From the IMG/VR virus record IMGVR_UViG_3300025120_011862, positions 1 to 29,583 of that record: 29,583 bases of DNA. One strand, written 5' to 3'. Source of the DNA: a virus. The stretch's first letter is position 1; each line of letters begins with the position of its first letter. Shown here in pieces: positions 8,582 through 15,844 of this stretch. The position numbers and the translations under genes were made by a program. The notes below the pieces were generated by a model. It saw only the letters and a list, made by a program, of their open reading frames with translations. It searched no databases and was not told the DNA's origin.

Positions 8582-9501
8582 AGATAACTTCCAATAACTT
8601 CTTTGATTTCTTTTGCTCTACTTTGCCAAGTAAATTTTTTCATAAAAATATTTTGAGCATTATTTACAATTTTCATTCTCTCTTCTTCATTGTCAAGATA
8701 AAATTGTGCTTTCTCATAGAACTCATCTTCTGTAGAGAACATTGCACAATTAACACCATCAACAACAATGTCCCCATAAACTTCAGAGTTTAATCTATTA
8801 CATAAAATCAAACTTCTACCAGCAGCAAAAATTTCAAAGAATCTAGTTCCAACTAAATCAGCAGGACCAGTGGTTACAAGGCACAGTTTTGAATCTGATA
8901 AATGTCTAGCATATTCATCATCACTAAACATTGTTCCAGCATAGTTGTTTCTATGTGATCTTACATTAATAAAGTTGCCAAGTTCACCATTAAGTCTATC
9001 TAATTGTGATAGAACTCTTTCTCTGAGATTTTCAAATTGCTCTGGTCTTGTGACTCCAGAGAAGAAAAGATCGTGTTTATAATCTCCACCATAGTTTCTA
9101 AACTGCAGTTCACTCGATGACCACATGATTCTATGAAAAGGACTTCCTGTGTATTCTGCATACTCTTTGATGTCATGATGAACAGTAAGACCAGCAGTTG
9201 GATTCATTTCTTTAATCCAATCAAGTTTATTTTGGAGTCCTGTATATTCTTTATTCAAAATAGGAAACAAAAGAACATCATTATCCCTTGTCAATGATGC
9301 AGGTTTCCCTTCACTACAATCTGTATGACCAAAACCTAAGAATACAATATCATATCCATTAAACTCACTAGTTTTTCTAGGCACAAAGTTTTTATGATCA
9401 ATGTCCATAACTTCTTTCAAAGCATAATACATTTCACTATAGTAAGAGCAATATCCACCACTCAATGGTTTATTAGGGTGTTCACAAAATAATACCTTCA
9501 T
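8578..9501 (-). CDS. Glycosyltransferase, GT-B fold (CgeB/Glyco_trans_1_2-like)
   Basis: 307 residues from ATG 9501, which overlaps the upstream stop as ATGA; a TTG at 9516 is less likely. The C-terminal half has LVGTRFFEIFAAGRSLIL, the E-x-F/A-A-G-x donor-binding helix region of GT-B enzymes, and ends with the repeated-helix segment common to glycosyltransferase group 1 tails. WSSSELQFRNYGG around residue 127 resembles CgeB-like proteins. Donor and acceptor are not evident. Confidence 0.75.
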   Translation of the reverse strand: MKVLFCEHPNKPLSGGYCSYYSEMYYALKEVMDIDHKNFVPRKTSEFNGYDIVFLGFGHTDCSEGKPASLTRDNDVLLFPILNKEYTGLQNKLDWIKEMNPTAGLTVHHDIKEYAEYTGSPFHRIMWSSSELQFRNYGGDYKHDLFFSGVTRPEQFENLRERVLSQLDRLNGELGNFINVRSHRNNYAGTMFSDDEYARHLSDSKLCLVTTGPADLVGTRFFEIFAAGRSLILCNRLNSEVYGDIVVDGVNCAMFSTEDEFYEKAQFYLDNEEERMKIVNNAQNIFMKKFTWQSRAKEIKEVIGSYL

Positions 9502-10085
9502 GAACGTTTCCTCCAAGTCAGGTTCACTGGATTGTCAAGATTGCCTTTATTTCTAAAGAACGTCAAACCATATCCATAAGGGAGAGTACACATCTCAAGG
9601 TCTTTATCCTTAGCAAACTCTTCAGCAGCACCCATCATACCTCTACCAAGAGTATTATGTCTAGTATCATGGGTAATGAGAATACCATCATGCTTAAGAT
9701 AAGGATAAATGTTATTTAAATCAACCAATACCTCCTCACCAATATGAGATCCATCATGCAAGATCAAATCATATTGTTCAAACTCAACATCTTTATCAGC
9801 AAATAACTCATTACTATTACCATGATAGAAGCTCCACTTATCACTACTCTTCGAAAAGTCAGTAATATTAGGGTTATCACTAAAGTTAGTAACATCTACA
9901 CTAGTCAATACTCCACCAGTTTTTTCAAGAGCATGAAGAATAACGTGTGTTGAAAAACCACTACCAAATTCAAATACATTTTTAGTTTCCATACCTACAA
10001 CACTAGAGTAAAGAAATCCATAATGAAGAGACATTCCCGTATCACCTCTTTCTGCTTTTGCTGCAATCTGTTCTAGAATATTCAT
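9498..10085 (-). CDS. Class I SAM-dependent methyltransferase (Methyltransf_24-like)
   Basis: 195 residues. FEFGSGFSTHVI near residue 39 is the glycine-rich SAM-binding motif I, SVDVTN is the following acidic strand end, and HDGSHIGEEVLVDLN near residue 110 with HDGILITHDT matches the Methyltransf_24/cephalosporin-hydroxylase-like family often found in O-antigen clusters. It probably O-methylates a sugar of the glycan made here. A ribosome site (AGGAGAG) lies before ATG 10085, directly after the upstream stop. Confidence 0.8.
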   Translation of the reverse strand: MNILEQIAAKAERGDTGMSLHYGFLYSSVVGMETKNVFEFGSGFSTHVILHALEKTGGVLTSVDVTNFSDNPNITDFSKSSDKWSFYHGNSNELFADKDVEFEQYDLILHDGSHIGEEVLVDLNNIYPYLKHDGILITHDTRHNTLGRGMMGAAEEFAKDKDLEMCTLPYGYGLTFFRNKGNLDNPVNLTWRKRS

Positions 10086-10763
10086 TTAAACTCTCCTATT
10101 ATGATTTGAAGATACTATCTGTGGCATTATGGAATTTTGATTTATACCATTTGCTTTACCAGGAAGTATCGATGGTTTAATACCTAACTGATGACAAGCA
10201 AATGGAAAACTAATTTGATCTCTAGATGAAAACATGCATATTTGTTCCCACCACTTCCAACCCATACATTGAGTTAGATTAGTATTTCTTTGGACTCTTA
10301 CTGGCAATTCATATAAACCATTATGAGAAGGATAACACACATTCTCATAAAAATCAAGTTGTTCTTCCAACAAATTTGAATGATCAAACCCTATTTGCTT
10401 TACAAAATTACCTTCAATATAAATGCAATCTCTTTCTGGATGTTTGAATACAGCAATGTCAGTATCTTTTAGGTATGTATCTATAACTTCTACAGGATTT
10501 GCATCTAACATATGTGTAGAATCTACCCAGAAGTAATAATCATAATCAGGTAGAAAGGCAAAGGGCAATACCTTATAAACTTTTGCGTTTCTCCTATTTT
10601 CATAAGTTGGATCACTAGAAAACTTTAATACAGGATGTACTGTCCATTCATATGTTTCTTTTACATTTTCATCTGTAAACGCATGATAATCAACACCTGG
10701 AAATTTTTTTATTGGCAATAATCCATTAACACCGATAGAAGAAGTAACTACTGCAATTCTCAC
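10086..10763 (-). CDS. DUF616-like glycosyltransferase
   Basis: 225 residues. The order RRNAK...YKVLPFAFLPDYDYYFWVDST followed by AVFKHPERDCIYIE matches what I recall of the DUF616 (TOD1/MUCI70-like) family: an arginine-rich turn, then a DxD-like WVD motif, then FKHPxR. These proteins are GT-A-like and occur in plant cell-wall and bacterial polysaccharide loci. WVDST would be the metal site. It overlaps the next upstream gene by 4 nt. The function is probably sugar transfer, but the family is poorly characterised. Confidence 0.65.
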   Translation of the reverse strand: MRIAVVTSSIGVNGLLPIKKFPGVDYHAFTDENVKETYEWTVHPVLKFSSDPTYENRRNAKVYKVLPFAFLPDYDYYFWVDSTHMLDANPVEVIDTYLKDTDIAVFKHPERDCIYIEGNFVKQIGFDHSNLLEEQLDFYENVCYPSHNGLYELPVRVQRNTNLTQCMGWKWWEQICMFSSRDQISFPFACHQLGIKPSILPGKANGINQNSIMPQIVSSNHNRRV

Positions 10764-11476
10764 TTTGATCTCTCCTCACACAATTTAACTATCTTAGGGT
10801 CAGTTAATTGTTGCTCTGTTGGTACAAAGAACGCCCTATATCTTTCCTCAGTGTTCTCGTCTATATCAGTTAGATAATAAACTGCAAGACTTTTTCTATA
10901 CTTTCCTTCTGGACAGGTCAATGGTTTAGGCAATCCATGCCATGAATTCTGTGCGGTATCAAACAAGATTGCTCTATTGAACTTAGGTTCAATAGTTTTG
11001 ACCAACTCTTTAGGTCTATTCGTTTTTGGATTATTTGACCATAGTTCAAGACCACCACCCCAAGTGAAATCCCAATCATTAGACATATACACAATCAGAT
11101 TAAGTTTTCTCTGCAACTTTAACCTAGGATGAATTGAATAGTCCTTATGAATGTTTAGATTACCACCCCTACCATGCATATGAAGTCCTCCACCATGTAA
11201 TCCATAGTCTGGATATAAGTTCTTGATACCAGTCATTGACTTAATAGTCTCAATAAAATCATGAGAACATAAGTCCTGTAGTGTCTGATAGATCTCTGGT
11301 GGAAATCTTAACCAGTCTTGCAGGGTCTTCTTATTTTCAATTGGATTTTTATAGAAGTACCACCTCTCATCATCATAAGCAGGGAAGTTTTCGGTTATAC
11401 TTTGTGCTTTATCAGGAGGAAAGAAGTCATCAATAATCCAATGATCAAAGGGTTCTTCATGCATTGATAAGGTCAT
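10760..11476 (-). CDS. 2OG-Fe(II) oxygenase (prolyl 4-hydroxylase-like fold)
   Basis: 238 residues. H110-x-D112 in NIHKDYS and H180 in NSWHGLP form the iron triad; R194/K195 in GKYRKSLAVYY is the likely 2-oxoglutarate anchor. The order resembles the 2OG-FeII_Oxy_3/P4Hc family. It is unrelated in motif layout to the PhyH-like enzyme at 5887-6705, so the island has two oxygenases of different families. M5 at 11464 is an alternative start. The substrate may be a sugar or a protein; context favours a sugar. Confidence 0.8.
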   Translation of the reverse strand: MTLSMHEEPFDHWIIDDFFPPDKAQSITENFPAYDDERWYFYKNPIENKKTLQDWLRFPPEIYQTLQDLCSHDFIETIKSMTGIKNLYPDYGLHGGGLHMHGRGGNLNIHKDYSIHPRLKLQRKLNLIVYMSNDWDFTWGGGLELWSNNPKTNRPKELVKTIEPKFNRAILFDTAQNSWHGLPKPLTCPEGKYRKSLAVYYLTDIDENTEERYRAFFVPTEQQLTDPKIVKLCEERSK

Positions 11477-12170
11477 ACTTTTCCTTACAGTATTTTGTTT
11501 CTTTCTCTACATAGTAATCTCTATTTTTATGAGAAACATTGGTGGTCACAGAATATTCGCCAACTCTATTCGATACCAATACATCATTTAAAAATATAGG
11601 TTGTCCATATTTTTCATTCATTCCATAATAAAATTCACAATCCATAAAGTAAACAAGATTTTCATCAAATCTATTCACAACTTCTTTCTTAAAGGAAAGA
11701 ACAGAAGGAGAACTAATTGTGTTCACACCTTCTAATAATTTATCATTCCAAGTTGGATACAATTCCCAGTAAAAAGAATGTCCATCGTCTTGAGTGTGAT
11801 TAGAACCATTCACTAACCACATCTTATCACTATTATCAAATTCATTTACAATTTTTTCTAATGCTTCATCGTCATAGAAAAAATCATCCTGAAACATTAC
11901 TTTTATAATGTCTCCCGAACACATATCAATTGCTTTATTTGTATTAGCAGGACCATTACCTCTATTTTCAACATTTTTAGAATAAACAATATTAAACTTA
12001 TTTTCAAAAGTTTTTACAACATCAAGAACATCATCAGTTTTAGAATGATCAGAAATACAAACTTCAAAATCTTGGAAGGTTTGCATTTCTATTGTTCTCA
12101 ATAAGTCATCAATAAACTCTCCCCCTTTACCATAGGATTCCCAGGTAGGTATAGCAATAGAAAATTTCAT
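11457..12170 (-). CDS. Family 2 glycosyltransferase
   Basis: 237 residues. FSIAIPTWE at the start and VCISDHSKTDD form the GT2 nucleotide-binding part; NRGNGPANTNKAIDM leads to MFQDDFF (about residue 93), which holds the DxD-type metal site. The C-terminal half with SPSVLSFKKEVVNRFD is the acceptor side. It is cytoplasmic with no membrane segment. It overlaps the GDP-mannose epimerase-like gene by 4 nt and the oxygenase gene by 20 nt. Confidence 0.85.
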   Translation of the reverse strand: MKFSIAIPTWESYGKGGEFIDDLLRTIEMQTFQDFEVCISDHSKTDDVLDVVKTFENKFNIVYSKNVENRGNGPANTNKAIDMCSGDIIKVMFQDDFFYDDEALEKIVNEFDNSDKMWLVNGSNHTQDDGHSFYWELYPTWNDKLLEGVNTISSPSVLSFKKEVVNRFDENLVYFMDCEFYYGMNEKYGQPIFLNDVLVSNRVGEYSVTTNVSHKNRDYYVEKETKYCKEKYDLINA

Positions 12171-13210
12171 TGACTAATTTGCCCCTCAATCCAATAGTAA
12201 GTATAACGAATACCTTCCTTAAGTGTCATTCCATAGTCCCAATCCAACTTCTCACGAATCAAATCATTATTAGAGTTACGACCACGAACACCTAGAGGAC
12301 CATCAATATGATTTTTAGAAACTTCTTTTTCTGCAACTTCGGCAGCAATATCTACAAGTTGATTAATAGTAACCATCTCCTCAGAACCAATGTTCACAGG
12401 ACCTATAAAATTACTGTCCATTAGTCTTCTAGTCGCTTCGATGCATTCATCAACGAACAGGAAGGAACGAGTTTGTAACCCATCTCCCCACACCTCGATA
12501 GGTCCACCTGACTCCGGGAGTTTAGCAACTTTGCGGCAGATTGCAGCTGGTGCCTTCTCTCTTCCACCGTCCCAAGTTCCTTCGGGACCAAATATGTTAT
12601 GATATCTAGCAACCCTAACAGGAATGCCGTGATTACGATTATACGCAAAGTAAAGTCGTTCAGAGAAAAGTTTTTCCCATCCATATTCAGAGTCTGGGTT
12701 TGCTGGATATGCTGATTCTTCACGGCAATCGGGGTTATCAGGGTCTAGTTGATTGTGCTCTGGATACATACATGCTGATCCAGAGTAAAAGATTTTAGTT
12801 TTATTTTGTTCTGCAATTTCATTCAGTTTACGTTGTTCCTCAAGAACATTTAAATTGATGGACACCGAGTTATGCATGATGTCTGCATCGTTCTCACCAG
12901 TGAATACAAATCCTGCTCCACCCATATCAGCAGCAAACTGATAGATCTCATCAAAAGGTTCGGCAAACTTATCTACAATATCTTTGTAGAAGTTTCCAAG
13001 GTATCCAGTAAAACGAACACATCTAGAAACAAAACGAGTGTCTCTCAAGTCACCTACAACAAACTCATTCGCATGAGATGCTGAATATTCAGGATGCTTA
13101 AGATCAACTCCTCGAACCCAGTATCCTTCGGAACGAAGTTGCTTCACCATGTGACTTCCAATAAATCCACCTGCACCAAGTACAAGTGCAGTCTTCTTAT
13201 AATCAGACAT
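12167..13210 (-). CDS. GDP-mannose 3,5-epimerase-like SDR
   Basis: 347 residues. GAGGFIG (12-18) binds NAD; YSGSACMYPE holds C147, and FGPEGTWDGGREKAPAA holds K219, matching the acid/base Cys and Lys of plant GDP-mannose 3,5-epimerase. Y176 and K180 (EYGWEK) are the SDR pair. WGDGLQTRSF near residue 242 and VNIGSEEMVTIN are also typical of that enzyme. It would turn GDP-mannose into GDP-L-galactose or GDP-L-gulose. As the first gene of the operon it has its own promoter upstream (13235-13263), which overlaps a terminator. Confidence 0.87.
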   Translation of the reverse strand: MSDYKKTALVLGAGGFIGSHMVKQLRSEGYWVRGVDLKHPEYSASHANEFVVGDLRDTRFVSRCVRFTGYLGNFYKDIVDKFAEPFDEIYQFAADMGGAGFVFTGENDADIMHNSVSINLNVLEEQRKLNEIAEQNKTKIFYSGSACMYPEHNQLDPDNPDCREESAYPANPDSEYGWEKLFSERLYFAYNRNHGIPVRVARYHNIFGPEGTWDGGREKAPAAICRKVAKLPESGGPIEVWGDGLQTRSFLFVDECIEATRRLMDSNFIGPVNIGSEEMVTINQLVDIAAEVAEKEVSKNHIDGPLGVRGRNSNNDLIREKLDWDYGMTLKEGIRYTYYWIEGQISQ

Positions 13211-13225
13211 AAAATATTTAAACTC

Positions 13226-13244
13226 CTAGTATATATTATACTAG
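13226..13244. repeat. Perfect 8-bp inverted repeat over the -10 box
   Basis: CTAGTATA, 3-nt spacer, then its exact reverse complement. The dyad covers the -10 box of the promoter for the GDP-mannose epimerase-like gene and lies just upstream of that gene's AGGAG. It could be an operator or just an AT-rich coincidence. Confidence 0.5.
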
Positions 13245-13263
13245 AAAAGGAGAGTTTATGCAA
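13235..13263 (-). promoter_or_regulatory. Sigma70-type promoter for the sugar island
   Basis: On the minus strand TTGCAT, 17 nt, then a perfect TATAAT. The -35 box lies in the loop and 3' arm of the terminator hairpin, so termination and initiation elements overlap. Transcription would start near 13228, just before the island's first gene. Confidence 0.65.
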
Positions 13264-13269
13264 CTCTCC
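13245..13269 (-). terminator. Rho-independent terminator upstream of the sugar island
   Basis: Minus strand: GGAGAGTT, 5-nt loop, AACTCTCC, then TTTT. The 8-bp stem is perfect. It would stop transcripts coming from the cupin side and separate them from the sugar island. Confidence 0.75.
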
Positions 13270-13351
13270 TCATACGGTCTTGCCATGCACGCCACTTATT
13301 TTTTGCAGGAAATAAGAAACCAAAGTAGGGTCTATGACTCCACCAGTTCTG

Positions 13352-13699
13352 TTATAGTCCATCCGTGACTCTGTTATAATCATCTTCAATTCTTACAATA
13401 TCAGATTCTTCACATTCTCCTTGTTGTATTTCTAGAAATTCGATTCCGTTGATACCAGCTTGAAGTCTATGAATGAGTCCAATAGGAATATAAAAATGAT
13501 CTTTAGAACTAACATCTTTGGTTTTGGAATCCAAAGTGATAATTCCAGTTCCAGATAAAATATACCAGAACTCTTCTCTCTTAGAATGTTTCTGAAGTGA
13601 AAATCTTTGATTAGGAGATATTGTTATAATTTTGACTACTCGAAAATAATTTCTTTCTAAGTCTTTATACGATCCCCAAGGTTTGGTTACTATATTCAT
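13352..13699 (-). CDS. Cupin, mannose-6-phosphate isomerase type II / GMP C-terminal-like
   Basis: 115 residues. KPWGSYKDL at the start, LQKHSKREEFWYILSG (about 35-50) and IPIGLIHRL (about 72-80) match the single-cupin domain found alone or fused to mannose-1-phosphate guanylyltransferase; the H, E and late H are metal-ligand positions. The ending DIVRIEDDYNR also fits. It may isomerise mannose-6-phosphate/fructose-6-phosphate, feeding GDP-mannose to the epimerase-like enzyme downstream. In frame after its TAA is a peptide-like stretch to 13256. Confidence 0.75.
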   Translation of the reverse strand: MNIVTKPWGSYKDLERNYFRVVKIITISPNQRFSLQKHSKREEFWYILSGTGIITLDSKTKDVSSKDHFYIPIGLIHRLQAGINGIEFLEIQQGECEESDIVRIEDDYNRVTDGL

Positions 13700-13717
13700 T
13701 TTTAAGGGAATTCCATA

Positions 13718-13975
13718 TCAGGAATGACATACCGAGTCTCTAACATAACAAGGAACACCATCTGGATCTAACCATTTGGTATATTCAAAATCCTCCATAG
13801 CAGTCATGAGTTGCAATTCATTATCACAAAGATACATATCACGATAACGACCGGTATATGAATCTGATTTTTGAATGCGACAATCTGGTTTACCATTGAT
13901 TTCCAAAGTGCCAACTTGGATATAACGATAAGGAGACCGTTCAAGAAGAACGGTTGGTTTTTGCACAACATTCAT
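13718..13975 (-). CDS. Hypothetical protein (85 aa)
   Basis: I do not recognise this protein. It is soluble, with many aromatic and charged residues, one Cys near the middle and two near the end (VPCYVRDSVCHS), and no membrane segment. It begins one nucleotide inside the stop codon of the 73-aa gene upstream (TGATG), so the two are likely coupled and expressed from the promoter at 14219-14247. Confidence 0.65.
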   Translation of the reverse strand: MNVVQKPTVLLERSPYRYIQVGTLEINGKPDCRIQKSDSYTGRYRDMYLCDNELQLMTAMEDFEYTKWLDPDGVPCYVRDSVCHS

Positions 13976-14196
13976 CAGGCAACCTCAACAGAAATTTTTA
14001 GATCAGAATACAAACAGTCCATCATGATTTCATAATCATCAAGTGGATCACCAGAAAAAATTACTCCATTAGATTCATAATATTTACGAACCTTCTTAAA
14101 TAATTTTGGACTTTTTACATCTAAGAAAATTTCACCTTTTGCAGCATTACGAAGGATATCTAAATCCTTTGTCTTGAATTTTTCAGTCAGTGCCAT
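13975..14196 (-). CDS. Hypothetical protein (73 aa)
   Basis: A small lysine-rich, predicted helical protein (KFKTKDLDILRNAAKGE, then SPKLFKKVRKYYESNG) with an acidic second half. No family recognised. It is the first gene after a near-perfect sigma70 promoter, 23 nt downstream of the -10 box, which suggests early expression. Confidence 0.7.
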   Translation of the reverse strand: MALTEKFKTKDLDILRNAAKGEIFLDVKSPKLFKKVRKYYESNGVIFSGDPLDDYEIMMDCLYSDLKISVEVA

Positions 14197-14218
14197 TGTC
14201 CGTTTTGATTACCTGTGT

Positions 14219-14247
14219 ATTATACGGTGTTGTGATTATGTAGTCAA
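14219..14247 (-). promoter_or_regulatory. Sigma70-type promoter for the 73-aa gene
   Basis: Minus strand TTGACT, 17 nt, TATAAT. Its start point would be close to 14212, giving a short leader before ATG 14196. Confidence 0.8.
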
Positions 14248-14249
14248 GT

Positions 14250-14430
14250 AGTTGTTAAGGCAGGTGCGGTATCCGGTTATAACCAATATCATAAGTCAAT
14301 GCACATTCTTATGATAAACACGATTACATTGCCTCCCATGCTCCATTTACTTCTCTGACCTTAACTGTAGGTTCCTATCGCCGCTACTCCTGAACCTACT
14401 GAAGGGAAGTACCGCAGTTGATATCTCAAC
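14250..14430 (-). ncRNA. Candidate structured small RNA or leader between two promoters
   Basis: A stretch of about 180 nt with no ORF longer than about 16 codons. It starts at the expected start point of the promoter at 14437-14465 and ends at the promoter at 14219-14247. It can fold: GTAGGTTC (14367-14374) pairs with GAACCTAC (14392-14399), AACTG/CAGTT closes it outside (14363-14367 and 14415-14419), and TATCATAAG (14287-14295) pairs exactly with 14308-14316. GGGAGGCA is followed at once by ATGTAA, a start-stop. No terminator with a T-run is visible, so it may instead be a leader of the next genes. Class unknown. Confidence 0.45.
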
Positions 14431-14436
14431 TCATAT

Positions 14437-14465
14437 ATTATACTACTTCTAGTGACCTCTGTCAA
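14437..14465 (-). promoter_or_regulatory. Perfect-consensus sigma70-type promoter
   Basis: Minus strand TTGACA, exactly 17 nt, TATAAT. The -35 box lies within the last codons of the 55-aa membrane gene. What follows is the apparently noncoding structured stretch. Confidence 0.85.
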
Positions 14466-14616
14466 ATGGTGCCCAATGCTGCCAGTTGTATTTGTGGACT
14501 GCCCACATTCCTATAACAGGAACAATAATTAATATGAAACTTAAACTACCGACACCCCATGGATTATTGAGTGTTGCAGAGGCAAAGTGTGCTGCCTTGA
14601 GTGCTATGTTACCCAT
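14449..14616 (-). CDS. Small single-pass membrane protein (55 aa)
   Basis: A clean 55-codon ORF whose ATG overlaps the end of the upstream gene by 8 nt. About residues 24-40 (SLSFILIIVPVIGMWAV) form one membrane segment, followed by a W/H-rich tail (NWQHWAPF). No family recognised; such small membrane proteins are common in this kind of phage. Confidence 0.65.
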   Translation of the reverse strand: MGNIALKAAHFASATLNNPWGVGSLSFILIIVPVIGMWAVHKYNWQHWAPFDRGH

Positions 14617-14917
14617 AAGTAATCTCTCTTGTTTTCCAAAGTTCTAGAAAATAACGATCAACTTGATACAAGTCTTTACCAGGTGGTATTTCATCAATAT
14701 TTTCAGACCACTCTCTACAAAGTGCTCTCATCTCACATATAATATTATTAGGTCTAAACATTCTACCAAATGAGGACATGGCAAAAGCATATCTCATCTT
14801 AATGCGCTGTTCCATTTCCGTCATATTTGTCACTTTCGTAATAGATATTTTCACCTTTTCTGTACCCGAAATAAATGGTGGCACATAGAAATGGGATCGT
14901 TCCCCAGAGTAAGACAT
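14609..14917 (-). CDS. Hypothetical protein (102 aa)
   Basis: Not recognised. Soluble, basic in the middle (MEQRIKMRYAFAMSSFGRMF) with a W/Y-containing C-terminus. It lies 9 nt after the end of the truncated Gnd-like gene and overlaps the 55-aa membrane gene, suggesting one transcript. Confidence 0.65.
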   Translation of the reverse strand: MSYSGERSHFYVPPFISGTEKVKISITKVTNMTEMEQRIKMRYAFAMSSFGRMFRPNNIICEMRALCREWSENIDEIPPGKDLYQVDRYFLELWKTREITYG

Positions 14918-14926
14918 CAGATAAAG

Positions 14927-15397
14927 TCATGTAATATTGCCTGCTGATAGACATTGGAAAATTTTAGAGCAAGCATCAATGGCATAAGGTGCTCCATATA
15001 CTCCAGAGAAGATATAAGATATACCCAACTTAGAGCAATACTTCTCCAGTTCCTGACATTTTGTTATATCAGTATTACTATGATCAATAATGATATCACC
15101 CTCCTCAAGTAATGGTAGTAACTCATCAAGTGTGTCTTCTACCTTTACTTCTGGAAGTGTAATCTGAAAGATACCAGGAACTCTTCCGGCACTAGTATAT
15201 CTAAGACCATCAGATTTGACTGCCTGGACAAGATACTCTATTGAGGTTACACATCCACTAATGTATCCTGCTTCATACTGTCCACAGGCATTCTCGTAGC
15301 TACTACTACTATAACCCCAAACTTCAATTCCCTTTTCAATCATACGACGAGACATACCTTCACCAGTACGACCTAAACCAATCATTCCAACTTTCAT
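14927..15397 (-). CDS. 6-phosphogluconate dehydrogenase-like protein, NAD(P)-binding domain only
   Basis: 156 residues. IGLGRTGEGM (6-15) is the Rossmann motif and EEGDIIIDHSNTD (about 97-109) corresponds to the GDIIIDGGNS segment of Gnd and beta-hydroxyacid dehydrogenases. Complete Gnd has about 300 (short type) to 470 residues; this one stops soon after the nucleotide domain, before the all-helical catalytic domain with its lysine. HSN replaces GGN. The usual cyanophage Gnd shifts host carbon into the pentose phosphate pathway; this copy is probably inactive as Gnd or has another role. The reading frame is intact, so it may be kept for binding NADP. Confidence 0.75.
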   Translation of the reverse strand: MKVGMIGLGRTGEGMSRRMIEKGIEVWGYSSSSYENACGQYEAGYISGCVTSIEYLVQAVKSDGLRYTSAGRVPGIFQITLPEVKVEDTLDELLPLLEEGDIIIDHSNTDITKCQELEKYCSKLGISYIFSGVYGAPYAIDACSKIFQCLSAGNIT

Positions 15398-15406
15398 AAA
15401 ATTCTC

Positions 15407-15622
15407 CTATAATTTAATTTGCAACCATGGTAATAGTGGGGGAATAACTCCAATCAATCTGAGAAGGCCCTCAGCAAATAAGCATAAGACAACCCACCCA
15501 ACACACATGCTGATAATACTTGCGTTTCTATTGTGTCTCCGAATAGCATCGTCAATCATCTCCTGACACTCTTTTTGAGTGACATAATGTTCTGGTTTTA
15601 TTTCATCCATCCGATGCGGCAT
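15407..15622 (-). CDS. Small single-pass membrane protein (71 aa)
   Basis: A soluble acidic N-terminal part with a predicted helix (QKECQEMIDDAIRRHN) and a C-terminal membrane segment around 34-60 (SIISMCVGWVVLCLF). Function unknown. The first ATG lies 20 nt inside the upstream gene; M5 (ATG 15610) is an alternative start with an 8-nt overlap. Confidence 0.65.
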   Translation of the reverse strand: MPHRMDEIKPEHYVTQKECQEMIDDAIRRHNRNASIISMCVGWVVLCLFAEGLLRLIGVIPPLLPWLQIKL

Positions 15623-15767
15623 TATCTTGTTTTATCATTTTATCAATAGGATCTGGTGCTCCACCAACAATTGCACATGCTCTCTGATAGTAAAAATTTT
15701 CAGTATTCCCAGATGACTCAAAAGTCTCTTTGACTTTCACCCAATTATTATAGGTGTGCTCGTCCAT
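15603..15767 (-). CDS. Hypothetical protein (54 aa)
   Basis: A 54-codon ORF with good codon structure, beginning MDEHTYNNWVKVKETF and carrying ACAIVGGAPDPIDKM in the second half. No family recognised. A TTGACG-N16-TATTAT promoter lies 30 nt upstream. Confidence 0.6.
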   Translation of the reverse strand: MDEHTYNNWVKVKETFESSGNTENFYYQRACAIVGGAPDPIDKMIKQDNAASDG

Positions 15768-15796
15768 GGTTTTTTAAATTGAAATACATATTAGCT

Positions 15797-15824
15797 ATAA
15801 TAGTTACTAATTCGTATTCGTCAA
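15797..15824 (-). promoter_or_regulatory. Sigma70-type promoter upstream of the 54-aa gene
   Basis: Minus strand TTGACG, 16 nt, TATTAT, in the gap between the zinc-ribbon gene and the 54-aa gene. One mismatch in each box. Confidence 0.5.
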
Positions 15825-15844
15825 CTTATTTTGATTTCCTAATA

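Noticed and set aside
14363-14419. Glutamine riboswitch (glnA/Downstream-peptide) on the plus strand
   Set aside because: It has CTGAAG and GGAAGTA pieces, but in the wrong order and without the third stem, and no plus-strand gene follows.
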